A stretch of DNA of 9,093 nucleotides from Xanthobacteraceae bacterium (GCA_030037185.1 JASHRR010000191.1:1-9093); one strand, 5' to 3'. Positions 1 to 7,215 are shown, counted from the stretch's first letter. The notes: generated from the letters alone by a model not told the origin. Numbers and translations: made by a program.

Positions 1-763
1 CTTCCGCCAGCTGGATGCGCCGCTCGACATCACGGACCGCCTCGAGGTACTGGTCGATCTTGCCGCGGTCCGCTGCGCCGAGCCTTCCGCGCAAGCGCTT
101 GACATCATCGGTGACGGCATCGAGCACGCTGCGGTAGACCAAACGTGCCTTCGCGGCGCTGCCGTCGCCGTCGCCGAAAAGCCGCTCGAAGATGGCGCGC
201 GGCCGGTTCTCCATCGGCAGCGGTGTGGTCTCATTGCGCCACGAGATCGTGTTGTAATAGGCGCAGCCGTACGCGGACTCGCAGGCGCCCACCACTTCCG
301 CGGACTCCAGGCCGACCTCAAGCGAGGCGAGCTGAGTGTGTTTACCGAATTCCCTCGCCGCGATCTGATCGACGGAGATGCCGGCGCGCAAGTCCGCGCC
401 GGAGGTCATTCTGGCGTGCGTTCCCGTCAGCCAGGCGGTGCAAGCGCGCGGATGATCGCCACCCACTTCCGTTGCGAGGGCCTTGGATTGATTTTGATCG
501 AGCCCGCTCAGCACCAGCATACGGTCACGGAATTGCGCGAGCGGTTCGAGAATCGGGGTCAGGGCAAAGCCCGCACCTTCGGTTGCGGGCGTCCACTTGT
601 CCATCATGATCCCATTGGGGACCTCGATGAACGCCAGGCGGATCGGCCGCGCCGGCTGCGCGGCGAAGGCCGCGGTCATGGCGTCCAGCACGGGCAGGGC
701 AAGGCTTGCACCCGTCCCGCGCAGGAAGGTGCGACGGGGAATGGATTTCTTGAGGATCGCCAT
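1..763 (-). CDS. DUF1552 family Tat-exported protein, 3' end cut by the window edge
   Basis: The N-terminal 254 residues of a DUF1552 protein are visible; the frame is still open at position 1. The protein starts MAILKKSIPRRTFLRGTGAS, a clear twin-arginine signal (RR at residues 10-11, then a hydrophobic stretch to about 35), so it should fold in the cytoplasm and be exported by Tat. Family-like landmarks follow: the PNG segment near 49-51, LVLSGL near 83-88, HPRACTAWLTG near 104-114, and a pair of cysteines (161, 167) in a GAC...YGCAYYNTISW block. The ATG is fixed by GAGGAGGG at 770-777, six bases upstream. It lies three bases after the stop of the DUF1592 gene, and its ribosome site sits inside the last codons of that gene, so the two are probably translationally coupled. 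DUF1552 proteins commonly accompany DUF1592 proteins, but their biochemical activity is not known to me. Family members are usually about 430-470 residues, so a little over half is present. Confidence 0.9.
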   Translation of the reverse strand, partial: MAILKKSIPRRTFLRGTGASLALPVLDAMTAAFAAQPARPIRLAFIEVPNGIMMDKWTPATEGAGFALTPILEPLAQFRDRMLVLSGLDQNQSKALATEVGGDHPRACTAWLTGTHARMTSGADLRAGISVDQIAAREFGKHTQLASLEVGLESAEVVGACESAYGCAYYNTISWRNETTPLPMENRPRAIFERLFGDGDGSAAKARLVYRSVLDAVTDDVKRLRGRLGAADRGKIDQYLEAVRDVERRIQLAE

Positions 764-766
764 TGC

Positions 767-3139
767 TCACCCTCCTCTCATTTGAAACGGCCTGCTCTTG
801 ACGATACCGAGGATGATGGACGACCAGCGATGGTCGTCAGCCTCGCGCACGATCCTGCGAATGACGGGGCGGTCGTATTCTTCGACGCCGCGACCAAGCG
901 CATAGGTCAAGAGTCGTTCGGTGAAGGTCTCTACAAAAAGTTCCCGTTTACTCAGCAAGACCTCGCGCAAGCCCACCGGCCCTTCGAACCTGGTGCCGTC
1001 GGGCAGAACCCCGGAGGAATCGATTGGTCCCGTCCCGGGCCCGGCGGAGTCGCGCCACCTGCCAAGACCGTCAAAGTTCTCCAGCGCAAAGCCAAGCGGG
1101 TCCATAATCCTGTGGCAAACGGCGCAGGCCGGATTGGCTCTGTGCTGTTCCATGCGTTGACGCATGGTCGCCGTCTTCGCGCTTGCGTCCTCCTTCAACG
1201 AGGGAACATTGGGCGGTGGCGGCGGAGGAGGTGTGCCCAAGAGCTGCTCCAGCACCCACTTACCGCGTATGGTCGGCGCTGTTCGGTTCGGATATGAGGT
1301 CACCGTCAATATGCTGGCCTGTCCGAGCAGTCCCTGCCGGTTCGGGTCGTTGACCGCGACGCGGCGAAACTCGCTGCCGTATACGCCCTTGATCCCGTAA
1401 TGCTCGGCCAAGCGCTGATTGACGAAGGTGTAATTAGCGGTCAGCAAATCGACGATGCTGCGATCCTCGCGCAGCGTGCTGTCGACCAGGAGGTCGGTTT
1501 CCTGCTCGAGCGCCTGGCGCAAGTTCTCATCGAAGTTCGGAAAGGCTGCCGGATCCGGCTGTATCCTTGCGATATTGCGCAGGAACAGCCACTGACCTGC
1601 GAAGTTCTTCACCAGAGCACGCGAACGCGGATCGGCCAGCATGCGCCGGACTTGGTGCTCCAATACTAACGCGTCGCCGAGTTCGCCGCGCTCGGCGACC
1701 GCGAGCAGTTCGTCGTCGGGAATGCTGCTCCACAGGAAAAACGACAGGCGCGATGCAAGCTCAATGTCGCTGATCCGGTGCGCGCTCCCGGCCGCCGCGT
1801 CAGGAGGATCGAACTCCATGCGGAAAAGGAATTCAGGCGAAACCAAAATCTTCAGCAACGCCAGTCTCACTCCGGCCTCGAAGCCGTCGCTGGCAGCGCC
1901 TTGTCGGAAAAGCGCCATTAGGGGCGGCAGGTCGTCCGCAGCAATTGGTCGCCGGTAGGCGCGGCGCGCGAGGCTCGAGACGATCCTTTCCGCGCAATCC
2001 TGTTCCTCGGCGGGTGCCGTGGGATGGCAGACGAAAATCCTGTTGCGGCTTACTGTGTTACCTGGCCCTTGCACATTGTAGGGGCCGGCGACCGAAACGT
2101 TGCCGACACCTTCGAAGAAGGCCGTCTCGCGGGTATTTGACGGAATACCTTCGGCCTTTACCGTATCTTTAACGAAGGTCGCGATAATCGTTCGTGTGCC
2201 TGCCTTCACGGGGACGCGAACTTTGAGATGCGAATCAGGATCGTGTCCGGTTCCGTGGATCTGCTGTCCCGCGCGCGGATCGGCGGGGATGGTGAACAGT
2301 TCAAGCCTCTGACCATCGAGCCTCAGGTCCAGCTTGCGTTCCCGCTCGAGTCCCAAGAACTGATCGTATCGGCCTCGCTGCAGGCCCACCGAAATCTCAT
2401 ATTCGCCATCTACCGGGAAGCGGTGACGAATGGAGGTGCCGCCGCGCGAGCCGAGCGGCATCGCTTCGCCCATGCGATCGAGCTGAACGAGGCCCCTCGG
2501 AACGTCGTAGGTTTGATAGGATACCGCAAGAGCACTATCGCCCACGGCGAGCGCGCTGATCTTGGATGCCGCCGCGAGGTAGCGTTCCAGCAACAAGGGC
2601 GATACCTGCAACACGTCGGCGATGTTGTCGAATCCGTAGCCAATGTCGTCAGCCGGCAACAGCTCCCCAACGTCGACTTCGAGCGCGAGCAGATCACGAA
2701 TGGCGTTGGCGTATTCGGCGCGGTTGAGACGATGAAGGGTGGGGCGCCCGGGATTTGGTTTAATCTCCGCCAAACGATCGCGTTCGCTCTCGATAGCCTC
2801 GACAAGGGCGTTGTAGGTGGCGGCGTCGGGCCGCGGCACCTCCGCCGGCGGCATCTCGCGGCTGCGTAACTTGCGCAACACTTTTTCCCAAATAGCGCCG
2901 TTCTCGGTGAGATTGGCGAGGTCCAAGGCCTCCAGGTTCAATCCGGCTCGTGCCTTGGGACCGAAATGGCAGGTGTCACAATAGATCTTCCAGGTTCGCC
3001 AAACCAATTGTTGATCGAACTTCTTGTCAGCGACGGTGCCTGCAGAAACGAAATCTCCCTTGGGCATTGCCGCGGCGGTCAACAGAACGGCGGCCGCGAA
3101 TACCATGGTCACCCACGTAAGTGCTCGGGTGCGAGTCAT
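767..3139 (-). CDS. DUF1592-family (planctomycete-type cytochrome) exported dihaem protein
   Basis: A 790-residue protein with the multi-domain architecture first described in planctomycetes. It begins with a Sec-type signal (MTRTR, then a hydrophobic run to about residue 24). An N-terminal haem-c motif CDTCH is at 54-58, followed by GLNLEAL. The DUF1587-like segment (RPTLHRLNRAEYANAIRDLL) spans about 132-196. A beta-rich, possibly carbohydrate-binding-like region lies at about 205-350. DUF1595-like sequence is at about 382-442, DUF1592 at about 455-582, and DUF1588 at about 590-710 with the typical GTPPPPPPPNVP at 635-646. A second haem motif CAVCH is at 672-676, followed by RIMDPLGFALENFDGLGRWR, and DUF1585 is at the C-terminus. 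It therefore probably acts in the periplasm or on the envelope as a redox protein; substrate and partner are unknown. The ATG at 3139 is preferred over an in-frame TTG at 3166 because AGGGAGG (3144-3150) precedes it and a canonical signal peptide follows. It is the first gene of an operon with the DUF1552 gene. The frame is intact. Confidence 0.93.
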   Translation of the reverse strand: MTRTRALTWVTMVFAAAVLLTAAAMPKGDFVSAGTVADKKFDQQLVWRTWKIYCDTCHFGPKARAGLNLEALDLANLTENGAIWEKVLRKLRSREMPPAEVPRPDAATYNALVEAIESERDRLAEIKPNPGRPTLHRLNRAEYANAIRDLLALEVDVGELLPADDIGYGFDNIADVLQVSPLLLERYLAAASKISALAVGDSALAVSYQTYDVPRGLVQLDRMGEAMPLGSRGGTSIRHRFPVDGEYEISVGLQRGRYDQFLGLERERKLDLRLDGQRLELFTIPADPRAGQQIHGTGHDPDSHLKVRVPVKAGTRTIIATFVKDTVKAEGIPSNTRETAFFEGVGNVSVAGPYNVQGPGNTVSRNRIFVCHPTAPAEEQDCAERIVSSLARRAYRRPIAADDLPPLMALFRQGAASDGFEAGVRLALLKILVSPEFLFRMEFDPPDAAAGSAHRISDIELASRLSFFLWSSIPDDELLAVAERGELGDALVLEHQVRRMLADPRSRALVKNFAGQWLFLRNIARIQPDPAAFPNFDENLRQALEQETDLLVDSTLREDRSIVDLLTANYTFVNQRLAEHYGIKGVYGSEFRRVAVNDPNRQGLLGQASILTVTSYPNRTAPTIRGKWVLEQLLGTPPPPPPPNVPSLKEDASAKTATMRQRMEQHRANPACAVCHRIMDPLGFALENFDGLGRWRDSAGPGTGPIDSSGVLPDGTRFEGPVGLREVLLSKRELFVETFTERLLTYALGRGVEEYDRPVIRRIVREADDHRWSSIILGIVKSRPFQMRGG
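770..777 (-). promoter_or_regulatory. Shine-Dalgarno site of the DUF1552 gene, inside the upstream gene
   Basis: GAGGAGGG on the minus strand overlaps the last codons (Arg-Gly-Gly) of the DUF1592 gene and ends six bases before the DUF1552 ATG at 763. With a 3-base intergenic gap this layout suggests that ribosomes finishing the first gene re-initiate on the second. Confidence 0.7.
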
Positions 3140-3143
3140 TCGG

Positions 3144-3150
3144 CCTCCCT
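3144..3150 (-). promoter_or_regulatory. Shine-Dalgarno site deciding the DUF1592 gene start
   Basis: AGGGAGG on the minus strand, four bases before the ATG at 3139. It argues for that ATG over the TTG nine codons upstream, because the TTG lies on the far side of this site and has no comparable motif of its own. Confidence 0.6.
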
Positions 3151-3217
3151 GCCGCGCGTAAGACAATACGCAAAGTTACGCTGATGCATCGCTGCTCGCA
3201 AGCCGAGAGCGAGCCGG

Positions 3218-3565
3218 AATAACCGGAATTGGCGGGCGAGGCTGAAGGAATGGTTTGCGTTCCCAGACGGAGATCATGCGCATCACCAGCTTGTGGTCCG
3301 CGGCTACCTCAGCGATCAGCGCGACACGCTGGGGCGCTTCCTCAAGCTAACGATTGAAGGCGATTATCGCGCCTTAGCCGGGTCAAGCAGGTGTCGGGCG
3401 AGAGAGCTTCAAACTCAGCGATGCGAAAATCATCGACGCGAGTATGCCAACTTCGTAGCCAAAACACCTCCCAACGCGCAGATTGACCGCGCCGGCGCAG
3501 AAAACATTCTCGCCAGGTGGCGCACCCTGGCGCCAGCCGCAATGTCGACGACGACATCGCTATGA
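3218..3565 (+). pseudogene. Possible decayed coding fragment, unrecognised
   Basis: In one plus-strand frame the sequence reads RNNRNWRARLKEWF, then AFPDGDHAHHQLVVRGYL and RDTLGRFLKLTIEGDYRAL before turning into low-information sequence. About three quarters of the codons between 3293 and 3380 end in G or C, as expected for a real gene in this genome. No ATG or ribosome site fits; the only in-frame start is a GTG at 3293. I recognise no family. It may be a remnant of a longer gene, or a chance open frame in GC-rich DNA. Confidence 0.2.
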
Positions 3566-3689
3566 GCCTGATCTACGGATTGCGGGCAGAAGTCTTCATC
3601 GCTGCGAGGGAGAAGAAATACCAAGCAAATGAGAATCGCCGAGCCGGCGGTCTTTGCCGAATGAATAGCTTTGAGACCGGGAGGATCGG

Positions 3690-3782
3690 ATGACAAAGCT
3701 TGCATTGCGCAGCAGAATGCTCGGTGCTGTTGCGTTTCTACGCAAAACGAACAGATGCGCTACACCAACAAAAAGCTCTTGA
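3690..3782 (+). CDS. Candidate 30-codon ORF or broken start of a gene for an exported protein
   Basis: The peptide begins MTKLALRSRMLGAVAFLRKT, a basic stretch plus a short hydrophobic run like the beginning of a signal peptide, and stops after 30 codons. GGGAGG at 3679-3684 lies five bases before the ATG. Its start overlaps (ATGA) the stop of a 43-codon ORF at 3562-3693, which could be translationally coupled. Neither peptide is recognisable, so this could equally be the 5' remnant of a disrupted gene, or chance. Confidence 0.2.
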   Translation: MTKLALRSRMLGAVAFLRKTNRCATPTKSS

Positions 3783-3927
3783 CCGGTCCCATACAAGGCT
3801 TGCTCGGCGTTCACTTGCGGTTACGGCCCGCACCGTCGCGCTGTCACCGATTGATGACACGCTTTGCGAAGGCTTCAGCCAGTTCCGTTACCTCCCTGGC
3901 TGCCCGCTGCCGGCTGGAGGGTTCGCC

Positions 3928-3944
3928 GGGTGGGAGTTCCACCC
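3928..3944. repeat. 6-bp hairpin downstream of the E1-like gene
   Basis: GGGTGG, a five-base loop, then CCACCC. It lies about 110 bases beyond the stop of the minus-strand E1-like gene. It could help end that transcript, but there is no T-run on either side. It is flanked by sequence that looks like insertion-element or dispersed-repeat debris. Confidence 0.3.
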
Positions 3945-4055
3945 ACTAGAAAGCGCCGCTTGGGTCAGGGCGCACACCAACGGACGCGAGACGAGCCACG
4001 CCCGGCGGCAGGTGCGACGTCCGGCCGGGATTGGCTGTCGCCAAAGTCTGCGCCA

Positions 4056-6509
4056 TCAAATCGCCTTGAGGTGCCGCATGGGGGAGCCTGGTGCCACGGC
4101 TTGCGCAGCAGCAATGATCGCGTTCGTGTCGATGCCATAGTGGCGATAGAGGTCGGCAATGGTCCCGGTCTGGCCAAAATGCTCAACGCCGAGCGGACGA
4201 GCGCGATGGCCGTTGACAGCGCCCAGCCAGGCGAGCGTCGCCGGATGTCCGTCCAGCACTGTGACGAGCCCGCAGTGCGGCGGCAGACCGGCAAACAGCT
4301 GCTCGATGTGCGAGCGCGCATGAACGAGCCCACGCTCCCGCGCGCGCATCGCCGCCGTCCAGCCCGCGTTGAGCCGGTCGGCCGACGTCACGGCCAGGAG
4401 CCCGACGTCGCGCCGGTCTTCCGCGATGAACCCGGTTGCCTGAATCGCCTCGGGGGCGATAGCGCCCATATAGGCGATCACCACCTGGCAGTTCGGTCCG
4501 GGCTCGCGCAGCCAGTAGGCGCCGTCGACGATCGCCCTTCGTAGCGCGGGGGTCACGGTGCGCTTGATCTGCTCGATTGGCCGCGTGGAGAGCCGCAGGT
4601 AGATCGACCCGCCGGTCTCGTCACGCAGCCAATTACGCTCGCAGGTTCCGTCATCGCCGTCGCGCTGCACGTAGTCGAGCGCGAATGCAAGGATGACGGC
4701 GACCTCGTCGACATAGGCGGGCTCGAATGCCGCAAGGCCGTCCTGCGCCATGCCGATCAGCGGCTCGGCGATCGATTGGTGCGCGCCGCCCTCGGGGGCG
4801 AGCGTCAGGCCGGACGGCGTCGCCACCAGGATGAACCGGGCGTCCTGGTAGCAGGCGTAGTTGAGTGCATCGAAACCGCGGGCGATGAACGGGTCATAGA
4901 GTGTGCCGATCGGAATGAGCCGCTCGCCGTTGATCGCGTGCGACAGGCCGAGCGCCGACAGCAGGATGAACAGGTTCATCTCGGCAATGCCGAGCTCAAT
5001 ATGCTGGCCTTTGGCGGAAAACTCCCAGTTAAACGTGGACGGGATGCGCTCGCTCTTGAAGGTATCGGCGAGTGCCTCGTGGGCGAACAGGCCACGACGG
5101 TTCACCCATGGACCGAGATTGGTCGAAACGGTCACGTCGGGCGAAGTGGTGACGATGCGCGAGACGAGTTCGGATTTCTCGCGCGCGAGTTCGTTGAGTA
5201 GGGCGCCGAAGCCGGACTGCGTCGACATCTCCGGCTGGATGTTGACGGCGAGCTCTTCGGGTGCCGGAAAGCGCGGCGCCGTGAGCCGGCGCTCGCCGCC
5301 GGCCGCAAACGCGACCCTGTCGACGAATGCCTGCAGCCGCTGCGGATCGGTGCGCAGGCCCTCGAAGCGATCCCATTCGTGGCCCGGGCGGATATTCATT
5401 GCTAGGCGGAAGCTCTCCATCTGCGCCGGCGTCATCAGGCCGGCGTGATTGTCCTTGTGGCCCGCGAAGGGCAGTCCATAGCCCTTGATCGTGTAGCAAA
5501 TGAAACAGACCGGCCGATCGTGAAGCATGCGGCCGAATGCGTTGATCAGAGCGGGCAGGTCGTGGCCGGCAAGGTTGGTCATCAGCCGCGCCAATTGCTC
5601 CTCCGAGCGGGCCTCGATGAGCCTCGTGACCGGGCCCTGATCGCCTATGTCCTCGATGAGGCGCCTACGCCAGGCTGCACCGCCTTGGAACACCAGGGCG
5701 GAATAGAGCTGATTGGGGCAGCGGTCGATCCACCGTCGCAGAACGTCGCCGCCTGGCTCGCGGAACGCCGCTTCGAGCAGTGAGCCGTACTTCAGGATTG
5801 CGACCTCCCAGCCGAAGTTGCAAAACAGCTCCTCGTAGCGTTGCCACAGCCCCTCCCGGATGACAGCGTCGAGACTCTGCCGGTTGTAATCGACGATCCA
5901 CCAGCAGTTTCGCAGGCCCTGCTTCCAGCCTTCGAGCAGGCACTCGAAGATATTACCCTCGTCAAGCTCCGCATCGCCGATCAGCGCAACCATGCGGCCT
6001 TCCGCCCGGTCGAGCCCCCAGCCGTGGGCGCGCACGTAATCCTGCACCAGCGATGAGAACAGGGTCTGCGCCACACCGAGCCCGACTGACCCGGTCGAGA
6101 AATCGACGTCATCGGTGTCCTTGGTGCGCGAAGGATAGGACTGGGCGCCCTTGTAGCCGCGAAAGTTCGCGAGCTTTTCACGGGTTTGCTTGCCGAGCAG
6201 ATACTGGATGGCGTGAAAGTTCGGCGAGGCATGAGGCTTGATTGCAACGCGGTCCTGCGGCCGAAGGATTGCGAAATAGAGGGCCGTCATGATGGTTGCG
6301 AGCGAGGCGGAAGAGGCCTGATGGCCGCCGACCTTCAGCCCGTCCGTATTCTCCCGCACATGGTTGGCGTGGTGGATGGTCCAAGTCGCGAGCCACAGCA
6401 CCTTGCGCTCCAGCTCGCCGAGGATGGCGACATCATCTTGAGAAATTGTTTCGTGCATTGCCGCTTCTACATTCGTAACGAGACCGCACAAAGAGTCAGG
6501 TGCGGTCAT
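4056..6509 (-). CDS. Thiamine-diphosphate enzyme: AceE-like pyruvate dehydrogenase E1 / transketolase family
   Basis: An intact 817-codon gene for a single-chain ThDP enzyme laid out like homodimeric pyruvate dehydrogenase E1. The N-terminal cofactor domain has GGHQASSAS at 61-69, KPHASPNFHA at 91-100, and a ThDP/metal motif beginning GDAELDEGN at 178-186 and closing with DYNRQSLD at 207-214. IKGYGLPFAGHKDNHAG lies at 341-357. The pyrimidine-binding domain has IELGIAEMN with the expected catalytic glutamate at 505, and PEGGAHQ with a histidine at 577. A transketolase C-terminal domain follows from about 675. E. coli AceE is about 887 residues, so this is a somewhat shorter relative. Such enzymes decarboxylate a 2-oxoacid or transfer a ketol unit in the cytoplasm; the actual substrate is not readable. 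No E2 or E3 gene is in the window. The ATG at 6509 has GGAGAGGGG about 11 bases upstream; an alternative ATG at 6458 (MHETISQDD) begins nearer the conserved sequence. The C-terminus (MRHLKAI) looks complete. Confidence 0.85.
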   Translation of the reverse strand: MTAPDSLCGLVTNVEAAMHETISQDDVAILGELERKVLWLATWTIHHANHVRENTDGLKVGGHQASSASLATIMTALYFAILRPQDRVAIKPHASPNFHAIQYLLGKQTREKLANFRGYKGAQSYPSRTKDTDDVDFSTGSVGLGVAQTLFSSLVQDYVRAHGWGLDRAEGRMVALIGDAELDEGNIFECLLEGWKQGLRNCWWIVDYNRQSLDAVIREGLWQRYEELFCNFGWEVAILKYGSLLEAAFREPGGDVLRRWIDRCPNQLYSALVFQGGAAWRRRLIEDIGDQGPVTRLIEARSEEQLARLMTNLAGHDLPALINAFGRMLHDRPVCFICYTIKGYGLPFAGHKDNHAGLMTPAQMESFRLAMNIRPGHEWDRFEGLRTDPQRLQAFVDRVAFAAGGERRLTAPRFPAPEELAVNIQPEMSTQSGFGALLNELAREKSELVSRIVTTSPDVTVSTNLGPWVNRRGLFAHEALADTFKSERIPSTFNWEFSAKGQHIELGIAEMNLFILLSALGLSHAINGERLIPIGTLYDPFIARGFDALNYACYQDARFILVATPSGLTLAPEGGAHQSIAEPLIGMAQDGLAAFEPAYVDEVAVILAFALDYVQRDGDDGTCERNWLRDETGGSIYLRLSTRPIEQIKRTVTPALRRAIVDGAYWLREPGPNCQVVIAYMGAIAPEAIQATGFIAEDRRDVGLLAVTSADRLNAGWTAAMRARERGLVHARSHIEQLFAGLPPHCGLVTVLDGHPATLAWLGAVNGHRARPLGVEHFGQTGTIADLYRHYGIDTNAIIAAAQAVAPGSPMRHLKAI

Positions 6510-6533
6510 GGAGCGACGCCCCCTCTCCGCCGC

Positions 6534-6566
6534 CGTCGCTCGCCAGGATTTGCCGAGCGAGCGACG
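6534..6566. repeat. 10-bp inverted repeat in the leader of the E1-like gene
   Basis: CGTCGCTCGC at 6534-6543 and its exact complement GCGAGCGACG at 6557-6566 flank a 13-base loop. Beyond one unpaired base the stem continues with GCCGC/GCGGC. It starts about 25 bases upstream of the ATG at 6509, so it would lie in the 5' leader of that mRNA. It could be a regulatory RNA stem, an operator or a remnant; there is no direct evidence of function. Confidence 0.5.
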
Positions 6567-6783
6567 GGCGGCTCCGAGCGCATCGCTTCACCGGACCACG
6601 TGACTTACCCGCGCCGACTTTAGGATGCCTTCCTGCACTTGACGACACACCTGGCTTCCGTGACGCCCTGGCGCGCCCAACCCTTCGGGCTGCTTGCGGG
6701 AATACACCCGCAAACCGAACCCGTTTGGGACGATAGCGCTCGGACACGTTGCGCATCATACCGCCCGTCGCAATCGAGTTATA

Positions 6784-6811
6784 CGACAGCATGTTGCCGA
6801 CAGCATGTTGC
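6784..6811. repeat. Perfect 14-bp tandem duplication
   Basis: CGACAGCATGTTGC occurs twice head to tail, at 6784-6797 and 6798-6811, with no mismatch. It lies between the divergent E1-like and glycosyltransferase-like genes. It could be paired regulator half-sites, or a slippage or insertion-excision scar. Confidence 0.8.
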
Positions 6812-6899
6812 GGAGCATCGACCAACCGGCATCGTACACGGACTTTGCCATGTTCGTTAACTCAGCTCGCTGCATCGAAATTGTCGGGGTGGAACGTCA

Positions 6900-6947
6900 C
6901 CCTCCGGTGGTGGAAATCCCCGCCCTTTAGGACGGGAAGAGGTTAAA
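6900..6947 (+). mobile_element. Probable IS200/IS605-type right-end remnant
   Basis: The plus strand reads AATCCCCGCCCTTTAGGACG followed by GGAAGAGGTTAAAC. An imperfect CCCCGCCC/GGacGGG hairpin closed by TTTA, followed by GAGG and a TTAAAC-like end, is the layout I associate with the right end of IS200/IS605 elements just after tnpB. The frame running into the hairpin ends VVEIPAL then stop, similar to the tails of some TnpB proteins. The upstream sequence has no zinc-finger or RuvC residues, so only the end appears to remain. The match rests on remembered patterns, and a plain terminator-like hairpin is the alternative. Confidence 0.4.
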
Positions 6948-7215
6948 CAGCCTTGTCCGTTTGACCGTGATATCGACGCTCGACAGCACCACGAATCGCG
7001 CGAGAGACAAGTTCGCCAACCTGTTGGCGCTGAATACGGGACTGCTCAAAAAACCAGGGTTCCAATAGAGCCCACCCGCACCGAGGTCGGAGCGCGGCTG
7101 CTGGACTGGGACCAGATGAAGCGGTGAGACATCGACACCTCCGCCTTCCATTTCTCATGAAATCACGTCAGGGTCGGTAAGCAAACCTTTGTCCGCTGCG
7201 AGCCGGCGCTAAGGC

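Larger units (their letters stand above)
3140..4055. other. 916-bp intergenic stretch without a confident gene
   Basis: This lies between the start of the minus-strand DUF1592 gene and the end of the minus-strand E1-like gene. It holds several fragments but nothing I can name. On the plus strand an open frame from about 3185 to 3565 has coding-like composition in its first part (WFAFPDGDHAHHQL...); it has no good start and may be the remains of a decayed gene. On the same strand a 43-codon ORF (3562-3693) overlaps by ATGA a 30-codon ORF (3690-3782) that has its own GGGAGG site at 3679-3684; neither resembles a family I know. Small hairpins occur at 3511-3532 and 3928-3944. The minus-strand gene starting at 3139 must have its promoter here, but I see no convincing -35/-10 pair. 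Confidence 0.6.
6510..7215. other. 706-bp intergenic stretch between divergent genes
   Basis: This lies between the start of the minus-strand E1-like gene and the start of the plus-strand glycosyltransferase-like gene, so both promoters should be here. I see no convincing sigma-70 pair. It contains a strong hairpin next to the E1-like gene, a 14-bp tandem duplication and an IS200/IS605-like end hairpin, all listed separately. Open frames in it give low-complexity Arg/Pro/Ser-rich translations and I accept none as a gene. Confidence 0.6.

Noticed and set aside
338..1297. 319-codon plus-strand open frame opposite the DUF1552/DUF1592 genes
   Set aside because: It is antisense to two genes with clear protein motifs; its translation is Arg/Gly/Pro-rich without recognisable features, as expected from the reverse strand of GC-rich coding DNA.
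3140..3166. TTG start nine codons upstream of the chosen DUF1592 start
   Set aside because: The ribosome site AGGGAGG lies downstream of it and directly before the ATG at 3139, and the signal peptide begins naturally at that ATG.
3700..4140. 146-codon plus-strand open frame
   Set aside because: Its 3' part overlaps the C-terminal coding region of the E1-like gene in antisense; composition is irregular and there is no ribosome site or family resemblance.
6496..6825. 109-codon minus-strand open frame upstream of the E1-like gene
   Set aside because: It overlaps the start of the E1-like gene, covers the hairpin and the tandem duplication, and gives a low-information Arg/Ser/Gly-rich translation.
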